64,000 nt of DNA from Coniella vitis (lineage: Eukaryota; Ascomycota; Sordariomycetes; Diaporthales; Schizoparmaceae): contig WUJK01000005.1 of the NCBI GenBank assembly GCA_011317545.1, forward strand, positions 2,604,001 to 2,668,000, in the 5' to 3' direction. Under the pieces are notes generated by a model. The model did no database searches. It saw only the letters and a list, made by a program, of their open reading frames with translations, and was not told the DNA's origin. Positions 46,958 to 59,445 of the stretch are shown piece by piece; position 1 is the first letter of the stretch, and each line of letters starts with the position of its first letter. A program made the translations under genes and the position numbers.

Positions 46958-48841
46958 ATGAAGTCTTCACTCTTTACCTCGCTCCCTTTCCTTGTGTCCC
47001 TGGCGTCTGCTCTCGTCTGGAAAGATGGCACAGGCCGGCTGCCAGCAATGGGGTGGAACTCGTGGAATACATATCAATGCGATATAAACGCCACGCTGTT
47101 CCTCAGTCAGGCCCAAGCCATGATCGACCATGGACTTTTGGTATGTACGATGATAAGCTTGAACATCCCTCTTGTCTCCAGACATCCGTCAAACTCGTAC
47201 GCCGATGATGGGAACCCCATGTGAAGTCGATCCACTGTTTCCCAATTATTGATTTGCTTTGTTTTCCTCCACAATTCCTGCAGGATCTCGGCTACAACTA
47301 CGTCAACCTCGACGACTGCTGGTCCGTCATCGACGGGCGCGACCCCGACACCCACCAACTCCGGCCCGACACCGACAAGTTTCCAAACGGCATCGCCGGC
47401 CTGGCCGAGGAGATCCACGCCATGGGGTTCAAGATTGGCATCTACAGCAGCGCCGGCACCGAGACGTGCGCGGGCTATCCTGCGAGCATCGGCTATGAGA
47501 GTATCGATGCAGCTACATGGGCGGCCTGGGGCATTGATTGTGAGTTACTTGTGTGTGTTGATTTCATCTGTTCAGCCCCGGTGGTGTCACGAGAACAAAC
47601 GGCCGTCCATCTCTTTTGGTTGTACACGAACTGAGAATGTGGACTGTTTTTGTTCTTCTGCTTGTCATCGACTGACAAAACTCGCCAACAACAAAAAACA
47701 AAGACCTCAAATACGACAATTGCAACGTCCCTGCCACCTGGACAGACGACTGTCAAGCCTGCACAGCAAGCATTGGCTCGCCACGCCTCTCACAATCTTA
47801 TCACAATGGATCGTGCGAGCCGCTTTCGATGACTTCTCCTCCTCCCCCTCCCGAGTCGTCGCAAGACATAGAGTACTGCCCTCAGGGTTACAATTACACA
47901 GCCTCACGGTCCGCAGAACGGTACAGAGTCATGCGCGATGCTCTCGAGGCGCAGAACCGGACGATTCAGTATAGTGTCTGTGTGTGGGGATATGAAGGGG
48001 TGGATGAGTGGGGGAATCAGACGGGGAATTCGTGGAGGGTTACTACTGATATTGAACGTTGGTTGTTATTTCCTCCTTCTCCTTCTCTTTATATTCTTTA
48101 CTCCTTTTTTTTTTTCTTTAATTCCCCCCCTTGACAATCCTACAAGAACCCAGCAAGTCAACCTTGTATAACACAATACTAACCGAAGCCACGACCACAG
48201 CCCGCTGGTCCTACATCACCTCCATCATCAACATCGCCTCCTTCAAACTCCACCACGTCGACTTCTGGGGCCACGCCGACGCCGACATGCTCGAGGTCGG
48301 CAACCCCTACGGCACCCTCACCTTCGCCGAGTCCCGCTCCCACTTTGCCCTCTGGGCCGCCATGAAGTCCCCGCTCATCCTCAGCGCCGACCTGACCGCC
48401 CTCCCGCCGCAGTACTTGTCGCTCCTCACAAACGAATATCTGGTCGCCTTCAACCAGGACCCGGTGCACGGCCGCCCCGCACAGCCGTATAAATGGGGCC
48501 GTTTCCCGGATTGGACGTGGAATGAGACGTTTCCGGCGCAGTACTGGGCTGGGGAGAGTCAGCAGGGGACCTTTGTGCTGTTGTTGAATACAGAGGATGA
48601 TGATGGTGGTGGTGGTGGCCGGGAAGGAGGAGGAGGAGATGAGGAAGAAGAAGAAGGGCAAGGCAGGGATATGACGGTGGATTTTGGAGAGGTGCCGTAT
48701 TTAGAGGCGAATGGGACCTATCATATCCGCGATGCGTGGACGGGGGATTGCCTGGGCGAGTTTACGAACAATGCGACGGTGAGGGTGGCGCCGCACGATA
48801 CTGCTGTGTTGGTATTCCAGTACTGTGGCAAGTTTCTGTAG
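46958..48841 (+). CDS. GH27 alpha-galactosidase, secreted, 495 aa
   Basis: Four exons: 46958-47140, 47284-47539, 47704-48057 and 48147-48841. The first three introns have typical borders (GTATGT, GTGAGT), but the third donor is GTTGGT, so that join is less sure. A signal peptide (MKSSLFTSLPFLVSLASA) starts at 46958; a Met four codons upstream is also possible. GH27 motifs occur in order: PAMGWNSWNTY, YNYVNLDDCW, GFKIGIYSSAGTETCAGYP, WGIDYLKYDNC and ADADMLEVGN. Asp151 in KYDNC is the expected nucleophile, and Asp309 the likely acid/base. It should remove terminal alpha-1,6-galactose from oligosaccharides and galactomannans outside the cell. The C-terminal beta domain contains an odd Gly/Glu/Asp-rich insert of about 25 residues (48598-48670). 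It is convergent with the acyltransferase. Confidence 0.93.
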
Positions 48842-49172
48842 TTGTGTAGAGGTAGATCTAGACAGAGATGGAGAATGTTGAATAAATCACAGGGATTTAT
48901 TTATACATACACGTATATAAAATATACATATACTCCAGGATCTGATGGCTAATGAATGAGTTTCAAGGACAGCCATACGGTAACATTCTGCTTATCATAT
49001 TCACGACGCTCGAAAGATACTTATATAACTGTCCCTGGTAGACTAGACAGAATTGCTACCACGATGGTAATTCAAGAAAGGAAATGGGGGGGGGGGGACT
49101 TCCAACCATTCGAATACACATTATAACAAAATGTAACCCAACTTAATCAAGACATGGATACTCTTTCCACTC
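48842..49172. other. Short convergent intergenic region
   Basis: AT-rich 3' flanks of the GH27 gene and the acyltransferase, with one G12 tract at 49086-49097 and no gene. Confidence 0.7.
48881..48886 (+). terminator. Candidate poly(A) signal AATAAA
   Basis: Lies 40 nt after the GH27 stop codon and is followed by TTTATTTATA, a plausible short fungal 3'UTR. Confidence 0.45.
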
Positions 49173-50856
49173 CTAGTCCATATCACCACCACCACCAGAA
49201 GCAACTGCAAGTTCCTCCCGTATCCGCGGCCACGACGCAGGCGGTAACATGGCCATGATCCAATAGTTCCCACCCGCATCCTTTCCCAAAATATTGATCC
49301 CCGTAGCCGCTCCAACCTGCTTCGACTTGCCCGATCCCAGCGGCCTCAAGTTCAGTCCATGGTAGTATACCGGCCTGCCTTGCCCAAATCCCGCCGACTG
49401 CTGCCGCTGTTGCGGCGACTCTCCCCCACCACCCCCAGACCGAATCACAGCCGGCTCAAAGTCGACAGCGGCAAAGAACTTGGCTTTGCTCCAGTTCGAG
49501 CACGTCACCACCATGCTATCCGGCTTCATGGCCCCAATCCGTTTCCCAGCAGCCGTCCGCTCGCGGAACACGCGCAAGAGCCCCCGCACCTGGCCCTCTG
49601 TCGTCTGCGCAGCAAGGAATGCACGGTAGCGACCTGCAATGGCACCCAGCGGAGCCTGCTGGGCAGCCCGCGCCGTGAGATGTGCCCAGCATGCAAAGAT
49701 ATAGTTGCCAACGTAGACGGCCCTCTGCGGCGGGTGGAAGATGGAGGGCAGGCGGCCGCGGAGCTCAAAGAATTGGAGAAAGGTGATGCTGCGGGTTGAG
49801 TTGGGGGGCAGACTGTGTGCTGCCATGCGCGTCATCCACGCTGTGAGGATGTCGTTGTCGGTGAGGAAGACGTTTTGCGGGTGCCAGTCGTGGATGCTAT
49901 TGTCGGATGGGATGGCTGCGAGGTCGGCCATGGCGGATGCGCGGAGACGCTGAAGCGCAGTCCGCGGCAGGTAGATCATGTGCTGTTCGGACTGGCCGAG
50001 CCAGATGGCGTCCCAAATCATAGTCAAGACAAAGCGAAGCCAGCCAAAGCCAGCCAGGATGCGGTCCTTGAGAAGCCAGGGCTCCTCGTACTTGTGCAAG
50101 GGCCCTCTGCCGACTTCAGCGATGGGGTCTTCATGGACGCCGAGGAGAGGGACTACCTCGTCCTCTCGGCCCGCCAACACCCTGACCCAATTGTCGACAA
50201 TGGCTTGCAAGCCGAGCAGATCGCACATTGTGTGCGGGAATGTTAGGGAAACGAGCGTGGCGTCGGCAAAGGAGACCACGTGCAAGCCCAGTTGCGCTAC
50301 ATCGCGGGTCAAGAAGTCTTGCAAGCACCTCGGCGCATCAGGGGGCGCAGCGAAGGGCTCGAACTGGTCAGCACCTCCTTGTATAGATCCTTGAGCGGTA
50401 GGTCTTGGTAAGCGGGCCGCCAAGGGGTGCTCTGCGATGGCCATGTGTAGTGTCTGGTGCGAAAAGCGGACTGCAGGTCGCTGTCCTGTGAACTCGACGG
50501 GAACATGGATCTCGAGCTGACCGTTGTCCTTATGAATTGCCAATCCTCTATTGTCAGCTACTATTGAAACATGTAAATATCTTCTTGTCAGTCCCGAGGT
50601 TGTTCATACTGACATTTTCTCGTAGGCGGCCCCCCAGCTTTTTCCAGTCTCCTATTTCGAGCAGTCGGCTGAGAGCGGCGTGCAATTTGTCCGCACCCAG
50701 TATCTCGTCAAATCTCATGGTCCATCCGATGATGATGTCGCGAACCTGTGGGCGAGAGTCAAAGTCATACATGGGGAGGACCTCATCCGTAGGCACGCTT
50801 GCCGGCCGCTGAGGTTTCCCTCCACCCAAAAGAGTCTTCAAGATTTCCACCGCCAT
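49173..50856 (-). CDS. HxxxD (BAHD-like) acyltransferase, 539 aa
   Basis: Two exons: 50856-50610 and 50545-49173. The 64-nt intron starts GTATGA and ends TAGAG. The join keeps the frame between KKLGGRLREN and KDNGQLEIHVPVEF. An alternative donor at 50613 exists but does not fit the phase. The catalytic motif HTMCD (about 187-191, in LVSLTFPHTMCDLLGL) matches HxxxDG-type transferases. The C-terminal DFGWG motif of plant BAHD enzymes is not present, as in many fungal members. FFAAVDFEPAVIRS occupies the corresponding place. It probably uses an acyl-CoA donor to acylate a small molecule. No synthase or P450 lies nearby, so a secondary-metabolite cluster is not supported. A Gly/Gln-rich stretch sits near residue 460. 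Confidence 0.87.
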
Positions 50857-53800
50857 CTCGAAAGAGTTGAAACCGACTGCACATGCGTCTGCAAGGACCT
50901 GCTTCGATCAAGCACTACTTGGCTGAGACGTCAGGACAAGCGTCGTATTTCTGCGTCTGTTGATGCTTGGCACGGTGGCAGGTAAACTTGCCAACAATCA
51001 CTCAGGTTTTCCAGTTCGTCATGGGAATCTGGAACGGCTCACTTGATATTGTGTTCACGAGCAGAAAGGCCTCGATGGTGATTGCTACCGAGACTCGTGG
51101 GTCGCCCGACGACAGAGAAGACATGACATAATGCAGGGGTGTTCGGATCCCGATATCATATCGTCGTTGTTCCCCGTCTACCGCAGATTTGCTCTCGTGT
51201 TGTCATGGGGCGCAAATACACTTGCACATGGACCATAAAGTGCGAGGAAGCCTCTGGTCATTCGCTGAAGAGTGGATTTCTGCAGTGCTACGCTCAATAT
51301 GGGAGGAGGCTGAACCGTATGGGTGAGGTCGGACAGCGGAATCCGATGCCTCCGGGTATATTTCCGGGCTTGGCCGACCGGAGAGGTTTGAAACAGTCAG
51401 TGACAGACTTGCTCGCACCACGAATGAAGCCGTGGCATATCAATTTTTTAGGATCCGAAACGGTGGCGGCTCGAAAGACACTGGATGCTCCCGAGGCAGC
51501 CGAAACCTTTCAGATTCCGCCCGTGATCAGGACAGCAACTCTACGGCCACAAGAACTGAGACTAGCAAGATTGAGAACCGCGTACGAAGCCATAACATGT
51601 TGCGCATTCGCAAGTTCCGTCGTCTGTCGTTTCCACCAGTACGCTGATCCCGGAGTCGATCTCTTCTGAGCCTCTCCTGTGTCAGAGCGTCGTGGATGGA
51701 CACAAGTGCCGGGCCCGCTTGCTTGCACATTGGGGCCCTCAAGTGACAGATCACTGACACAGATTCGGTTGAGAAAAATGGGAAACGTTGGAGAATCGCC
51801 AAAACATGTGTCTAAGGCGAAGGGGGAAATCCCACAACGGCTCGATAGCAGAAAACGTCACCTCCCATACATAGTACCTTTCAGTTCTTGTGGAAACCCA
51901 GATATGGCCCAACATGTTGATTGAGCTGTCACATCACCGTTCTGCCGACAAGACAGCACACGTGTGTACAACGAAGCAACTCACAAGGAAACTACCAGAT
52001 GACGTTTGGGAAGAATATTGTTGCGGGGCTAGCCTTGTGGAGCAGTCCTGTATGGGCATCGTCATCATGCTCGAGAGTCCCAGGGTCTCGTCACGTCGAG
52101 AGGAGACAATCTGTACCATGTACCTCGTGGACACACTGCAAGTCAAACAGAAACCGAAATGTTTGCAGTTCGCCGAAGCACAGGCGCCCAAGCAAGGGAG
52201 GTCGTGGTCGTGCCACAGGGTCTCCGAGGAGGACCCAAAGCTGTGGAACCGAATTGGGACGGGCCCAGCGCGGCACTAACCGAGCTCGGTCATGATAGTC
52301 CCCATTCGGAGAAGGACGACAAAGTGTTTCTGTCCGACACATGGTAGGTCGTGATTGTTGAGCCGAGTGTCTCGAGAGGTGACAAGGTCGCCGACGGCTG
52401 AATGCTGGCACATGGTAGCCGTTGAAGAAGGGCAGATTATCGTCGACGATACATGGCAGTGGCAACCGCAATACGCTCTCATCCCTAAGCATTAACTACG
52501 TCAGCGCCTTCAGCCCGCCAGCTAGGGACATGCTAAGGTTTTGTTGAGGCAGTAATAGCAATGGTACACGAGACAGCAGGCGCCTCACAGTGTGCACAGT
52601 TCCGCATCGATGCTGTTGACGTCGCCAGATCCAGTGGGCTGTGCTTTGCACCACTGCAAGCAATCTCTGGGGCCCTTGTCGCCGAGGCTGGGCCCGGTCG
52701 TCAGCGCGGCGGGCGACGAGTGTCATTCGCCGAGGGCCAGCGAGCTGCATATGCAGGTTTCGAGCGTGCAGAAGTTGGCTCCTGGCTGCTGATTTGTCTG
52801 CACAACTGGGCCAAGCTGTGGGCGGTCCTCTGGTTGCATCGAGCGTCCGCATTGGGGCTGGGCGAGGGCAAAGAATCGTTTCAGACTGGACAGTCGGCAG
52901 TTGCTTTGCATCTTTCGGCTCCCTGTTGACGCGAGCTGGCTGGTTGAGAGGCGCTGTACATGGTATTATCGTATACTATGTAGAGGGAGAGGATGGCTTT
53001 GGCCCACCAGTCGCCAAAAGACACCAGCTGATGGCCGCAAAAGTCAAAAAGAGTGGAGGGAGCAGAGCACGCTGCATGCGCGCCAGCGACACCTGACTGC
53101 TGCAAGATCTGCGCGAGCAAGCGCCCTGGGCAAAAAAACATTGGGGAGACTACAAAGTACAGTGGCCCAAGCTCCCTTCGATCGCCGGGTTCTAGAATGC
53201 CTATGTACATAGTAGAACTGGTAGAGTATCTAGGCCTGAGCCCCCGCTGGGCCCTGGGCCTGTAGAGGGGTCCGAGAGGCCTGACGGTCCCGATATTTCG
53301 TCCACTGTACCTCTAAGCAAGCAGCTGCGCATTATACATAGTAGCGGCTGTGAGCCTTTTGTAGCGTGTCAAAGGCGTTGGTTTGTGCATCCCAACGCTG
53401 CTTCCTATATTTTGAGGACGGTACAATCTATACATAGCAATCTAAGTGCTATCTATGTATACAGAATCTGCGTAGTATAGCATCATGGCTTTGGTTGGTG
53501 TCATTGATCGTCATTCGCAGCAACCCTGCAGGGCCCCCCAGCCTCCCCAGGCCCTGTTCAGCGGGTCGCTCCAAATGTTTCCAGTGGGATGTGGCCCTGT
53601 AAGCTCACTATAAACACATACCATACATACTGTGCACAGTACATAGTACCATCCATACTTCACAACAAGGCAAGAGCCACCACCACAACCGCCACCACCA
53701 CCACCTTCAGCAGCAGCGTGACCTGAGCTTGACACTCGTCTGGGAGAACGTGGGGTATTGCACTTCCTCCTGATTCTGTTCTTCGTTGTCAGCCGGCCTC

Positions 53801-54817
53801 TTTGCTTGCATTCCTGCGCTTCACTTGCGTCCGCGTCGCGCCAGGCCGACATGGACCCGCGCATCCTTTGCTCCTTGTCGTGCCTCCAAGTCCGCTTCCT
53901 CCTCCTCCAATCGGCCTAATCCTGCTGCCCATTGCACGCACGTTTTTGGCCCTGCGCCCCCGCCGCCCCAACCACCTGCGTGGGCACGCGTCGCTCGTCT
54001 TGTCTAGTCTGGTCTGGTTTGGTTTGGTCTCGTCTTGTCTCGACTGCTTGACTTGGCTGGTCTGGTCTGCCCTGGCCCTGTGCCCTTGGCCCCCGCTCTC
54101 TGCATACTTCTGGTAGCCATCGAGTCGACTTGCCGTAGGTTACTGTTGACGCAACTGAGCCTTCCCCCACTCGCTTGCATTTCCCGTCCATTGCTCACAC
54201 AAAGTGCCGCCAGCCTCGCCTTACGTACAGTTCTTTCCACGCCCGCTGCTGGCTGGCTGTGCTGTTCTACCCTTTTCTGGCCAGCAGGCAGCCATGCGCA
54301 CTTCTCCAGCCCTCTAGTCTCTATTGGCCTGCTCCTCCAACGCTGCTGGCCAAAGTCGTGATTGGCGACTTTGTCTTGAACGAAGACGGGTTCGTTTCGC
54401 CTTTTTCTGCGCCCTCGTCCTACCAGCTGCGCCCAAGGCTCGCTGCGTCACCACATTTCTCGTCGCTCAAGGCGCTTCGAAGCCTATTGAGAGTGTCACT
54501 CCCACCGCAACGGTCAGTTGAGCGGTTGACTGACTGTCCCTGGCTGCCTGGCTGTGTTGCCTAGTCTTTGCTGTCGGCCACATCATTCGCACGCCGCTGG
54601 ATATTCCAGAACAACAGACTGACTTACACGTCTTGTCATCTTGCTTTTCTTGCGTGGACCTGCATACCGCTTGGGTTTCAACCACTCTTTGGCTGCCGCG
54701 CCTTTCTTCAACATGTACATACCAGATCCAACCACCGCCATCCGCTTTGCCATCTAAAACAACAAGCGATCCAGTCACAGCAAGCTTGGACGCGCCTACA
54801 TCCCGTTCTGCCAGATT
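50857..54817. other. 4-kb intergenic region dense in the dispersed motif
   Basis: Lies 5' of both neighbours. Five copies of TACTATGTA/TACATAGTA occur at 51868, 52974, 53206, 53335 and 53640, the densest group in the window. A 176-codon frame at 51139-51669 has no family resemblance. From about 53780 the plus strand becomes C/T-rich, with GGTCTGGT/TTGTCT repeats. This is probably the long leader of the next gene. Confidence 0.55.
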
Positions 54818-57800
54818 ATGACGGCTGGCGCGGCCAGGCCTCCGCCGCTTGATAATACCATGGCAGTTCCCGACGTTCAATACATTGTACCCCCCGACGG
54901 GTTGTACAGCACAACTCCCCTTGACAGTAGTCCGCTCGCTGTCAAGAGACATAAAACACTGCCTCGGCCTCGCAATGGCAGCATAAACGGGGTCTCAGTG
55001 TCTGGTACGCCAGACTCGAGGAGGTCCAGCTCAGGCTCGACAAGGTACGTATTAGCTCCAGCTCGTTGACTCTACTTCTCTTCCTTGGCTTGGGCTGACA
55101 CGTTGCTAGCCATACACTGAGGCACCATCGGCGCAGCATCAGCGGTGGTGACCTGCCACCCACTCCCCCGGCTCATTCTCGGACGTCATCCGTTAGCCAG
55201 ACCACAAGCCTCTCGAACCCCAGCCCCTTGCAAACGCCCACTCGGAGCGTCGAGGACGTTGTATCCCAAAAAATCAACAGCCCCACTACGCCTCCAAATC
55301 AGCGAAGCCCACCAACGCCCGAAGTAACTCCTCCGCACCAGGCAAGGGTCAGTCGGCCGTTGCCTTTGCGCCCTACGATCTATGATAGGATACCATCCAA
55401 AAGTACGACAGACTCACGAACCGAGTCCTTCAGAACCGCGCCCGAGAGCCCGGAGCTGTCTGACAACGAAGACTGCCAATCTCCTCTGCGCCCTGCTGCA
55501 CTGTCAACGCGAAGTTCTTCTCAGCTCACAGTTCGCAGAGATAGTGGCTACAGTAAGAAGTCGCAACCACTCGACTCCTCCCCGGACTGTAGTCAAACCT
55601 CCTTGCATGGACAAAACGACTCTACGCCAAAAGCCAAAAGTGTCTTCACTAGCTTTGATGGAGACTGGCGACCCTGCGGCGGTATTGAACAGGAATGGGA
55701 TGAAACCCCTTCGAGGAATGTGACCGTCAGGAAGAGACGAGAGAAGACGAAAAGCGCTACGAAGAGGCATGGAGATCGCGAGGACACTGCCATTATACCC
55801 AGGAATATTGCGAAGTCTTCACGTGCCTTGCCGCTGCGGGGTCGTGTCTTGACGTACGACGGCAACGAGTCTTCTAGGAGCTCTGCGGGCCCCCAAGCCA
55901 GAAGTCAAGAATCAAGTCCCAGCGCGGATGCCCGGAGATTGTCAGGCATGTCGTCGAGGTCAGGCGCATCTACTGTAGTAGAGGCAATTCTGGTAGAAGC
56001 ATCGGTCCCGCGTCGCCAGAGGACATTGCGCCACGTGAGGCGCGTGGATGCTTTGCGAGACTCGGTCTGGCGATCACCGCCCTCGAGCTCTCCAGCAAGC
56101 CCGCCAGAGAATGGTGCACGTCGTCAACCACTTGCTCAAAAGAGAGACGCGCCTCGTGAAAGTTATGCGTCAGGTTCGACTACCACTTCCATCTCCAGTC
56201 GCAAGGCCCGGCGAGAAGTGCGCAGAAATGGAGTCATACCAATAATCATTGTTCCTGACCGCCAATCTTCGGATCGTTCCAACAGCCAGGATCGGTCACT
56301 GCGGTCGCCTGATAGCCCAAAGTCCAAGCCCGGCCAAAGCGCCAAGTCTGTCACACCTCCACAGGCCGCAATACAACATAAGCCATCAGCCTACCTTGAC
56401 AAGCCGATTGAGAGAAGTCGGCGCTCATCGGAATCGGATGACACGACACTCGACGACCAGCGCACCATGGATTATTCACCTTCCGTGGTCAGGCGGACAT
56501 CGTCATTGTCAGCGTCGACGAGTCGGGATGGATCTCGAGAACGATCGCGTAGTGGATCTCGGGCAAGGTCACTGACAGCTGAGAGCTTGCGGGCACTCGA
56601 CGCAGCAAACAATGCAGATGTCACAAACCAGGAAAGCTCAGCACCGCAGCCCGCAATAGAGAAGCTACTGCTGGAACAAACAGAACACTCAGCGCCGGTA
56701 GTGGCATTGCGTCCTGTCTCGTCACCCAAGTATTTTGCGCTGCCCCCCGACCAATCGATTCGCAGAAGCAACGAGGTAGACAGAGAGGATCGACGACAGA
56801 CGGCGGATACGTTCTTGAGCAGCCCTGTCTGGTCAACTCTAGCCACACCCTTCTCCCAAATGTCTGTGGAAACATCTGCGACTGCGGCAGAAATTTCACA
56901 GGCTACGGCGGTTAGTATCGTCGCCCATCAAAATCGTTCTGTCCTGGTTGTCAATCATCGGCCGCCAGGGAGTTCAGATAGTTCGAATGGAGACTACAGC
57001 AGCCAACACATGCAGAAACCCTCCCGGCCGACCATTATAACCACCGAGGCCGATGGCACTACTAATACTGAACAACCGACGACTCCATCAGATGCACAAG
57101 CCTCTGAGTCAACAGATCATGTTGACTCTCCGCTAAGGAACCCCCGCGCGCCTCCTCAGCCGCCTGTGCTCCAGTTCATTCCTGCAACGCCTTCAGGATT
57201 GACGCCGGCAGAGGAGAAACCTAGGCTGTTGGGTAACTTTTATGAAGAGACGAGGGAAAAGCCTTCCCGCGGCATGGCAATTGTGCGACGAGCTCTTGGC
57301 AACAGACGGAACTCTTATGGTCGCTCAGACAGCGAGTCGCGACCTGGTGCGTTGATTCGCCGCTTATCTTTGGGCAAGAACACCCGAGGTGAAAGCGGTG
57401 AGACTTACAGACAAGGTGTGGATGAAGAGACGATTCTGGGGGAGCAACCCGTGGATTCATCCCGACTCCACCCCGAGTGGCAGCCTTACCACTACCTTGA
57501 TAGTGATGGTGATGGTGCACTACATGGCTTCGACGATGGCGGAGACGAACTCATCAAGTATCCCGTGATTGACAACCGTCCGTGTCCTCCAAAACGAAGT
57601 CTGAGCCAGCGCATCAAACGTACGTTTGCTATCATGCCAATTCAAAGCCAGGACGGTCATGAGCACGACGACTACGACGCTGACCAACGCCGACTGAGGA
57701 AAGGACGGGCCAACGGAGATGTTCGGGGACTGAAGCATCAAGGGAGTCGAGACTCGCTGCGCAGACAGAGGCGTCGCGCTGATACTAATCCCGAAATGAA

Positions 57801-58104
57801 ACGTACACCCATTTTCCCCCGGTCGTACAGCCTGAGTAGAGGTTCTCGCAAAGGTCGAGACAGTGATGATGAGTCGCAGCGCAACGGCTTGAAGCGCACC
57901 TGGTCCTTGACGCAGAGTTTAAATGGCGTCTCCAGACGACTCAGTGAAAAGAGACGCGAGAAGCGGAGCAATGAGCTCCGCTCAAAGATCAGCGGTCCAC
58001 AAGACGTGCGCGACGGTGTGGACGAGGTCATTCGCCGCGACGGGCTGCGAGATGCTTACAATCGCTCGCATAGAATGGAGGGCTCGACATATTATCATGT
58101 CTGA
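54818..58104 (+). CDS. Large Ser/Arg-rich protein of unknown function, 1073 aa
   Basis: Two exons: 54818-55044 and 55110-58104. The intron is GTACGT..TAG with GCTGAC upstream. I choose ATG 54818; a second Met at 54860 has a stronger context (ACCATGG) and is an alternative. The protein is mostly disordered: Ser, Arg, Pro and Thr dominate, with many SP/TP and RRXS sites that could be kinase targets. More ordered text appears near the C-terminus: AIVRRALGNRRNSYGR, LHPEWQPYHYLDSDGDG, RPCPPKRSLSQRIKRTFAIMP and RTPIFPRSYSLSRGSRKG. These basic motifs repeat a pattern of Arg-Ser near short hydrophobic patches. No enzyme domain or membrane segment is visible. It looks like a fungal-specific scaffold or regulatory protein, perhaps phosphorylated; that is inference. 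It is convergent with the U1-C gene. Confidence 0.85.
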
Positions 58105-59445
58105 GCACATCACGAAATTTTGACGAGGATTAGGAACGAGGATCTGAGAAGAGGACAAATGCCGACTGGATAATTTAGGCTTTCGACACAACTACGCTCC
58201 ACGAATGGTTACTGAACGACTCTTACAATTTCTTTCGATGATATTTACGGCATGTTATGGGTGGTCTTTTTGTTTATATATTGTCAGTCAACGCACGAAA
58301 CGAAGCAGCAAGACGACGAGTGTGGCACAATGTTTTGACGGGAACGATCCTTCTGTCCTTTTTTCCAACAAGATGACACGCCGATCAATGCCTTGGATGA
58401 TGAATGATTTCCATGACGGGATAGCGACATGATGGAGCTGGGGATCGTGTATATGACTTGAACGTTTCTGTTGTGATTTCTTTATCGGGTTTTCTTGTTA
58501 TCCTTGTTATGTGAATTTCTTCAAATGGACTGTAGGGAGATATCAAAAGTTCCTGCGAGCTTTCAACGCTTTGGCTTCTATCAAGTTTTCCGTTACGGGC
58601 TTGGAGATGTTCCCATGATATCCTTGTCCTTCTTTATTCATCCTTCTCCTTCCCTTTCTCTGTTTTCCTCTACCTCCTTTCCAGAACACTAGGGTCATGA
58701 CTAGGCTTTTTCGAAACGCTCTTGTGGTATGCGCAAAGAGACAGAGGAAAATTGTCGATATTGGTCCAGAGAGGTTTCCTTCTTTTTTTTGTATGTGTAT
58801 ATTATAGAGAAGATTATCATTGATTTGCATTTGCTGAGGCTGGCTTGTAACGCTATTGCTTGGCCGTTTGGCACCTTGTCAGTGGATTTGACCTCGAATG
58901 TAAGCAAGACCTTTGGCTGCTCCCGTCAGAGTATAGACGACGTCGGATCCTAGATTATGAATGATCAAACTATGCTTTCAGTACTGAGTCAAACACTGCG
59001 ACGGAAAAGCAAAAAGAAACCGAGAAAAGGCGAGTGCTCCTATCTTGGAACTAGCTATGCCAAAGCTCGATGACGGGGTCACTTCGAGAAGCCATTCATT
59101 GCATCTTGGTCAAGCGCTCATGGCGCTGCGCTGAAACTGGCTAGCACTGTGCCTTAAGTCTGTCAAGCGAAACTCGACGTTTCCTTTGCTCTCACGCCTA
59201 TTGCTGTGGTATATTTCCATTTTTTTTTCTTTGAATTTTGTAACGCCGTACGCCGTAACCGTGTCAATGGAGTGCCGTCCTCACCCAGCCTATGATTGGC
59301 GCCAGATTCTTTTGACCAAAAGATGAGAGGCCCAATGCTATATATGCGTGTCGGGCAGTATTTCTCCCTTCTGTCTTTTCTGTTCTCGATATAGCAATTT
59401 ATTTTCTTTCCGTCACTCGTCTTTCCTTCTCCTAGACCAAGAACA
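58105..59445. other. Convergent intergenic region
   Basis: 3' flanks of the Ser/Arg-rich gene and U1-C. AT-rich, no recognisable gene, no copies of the dispersed motif and no long G-tract. Confidence 0.65.

Noticed and set aside
46958..50856. Possible biosynthetic cluster of GH27 and acyltransferase
   Set aside because: The two genes are convergent, with no synthase, P450, transporter or regulator nearby.
51139..51669. 176-codon plus-strand frame upstream of the acyltransferase
   Set aside because: No recognised domain; begins with an uncertain start and lies in motif-rich promoter DNA.
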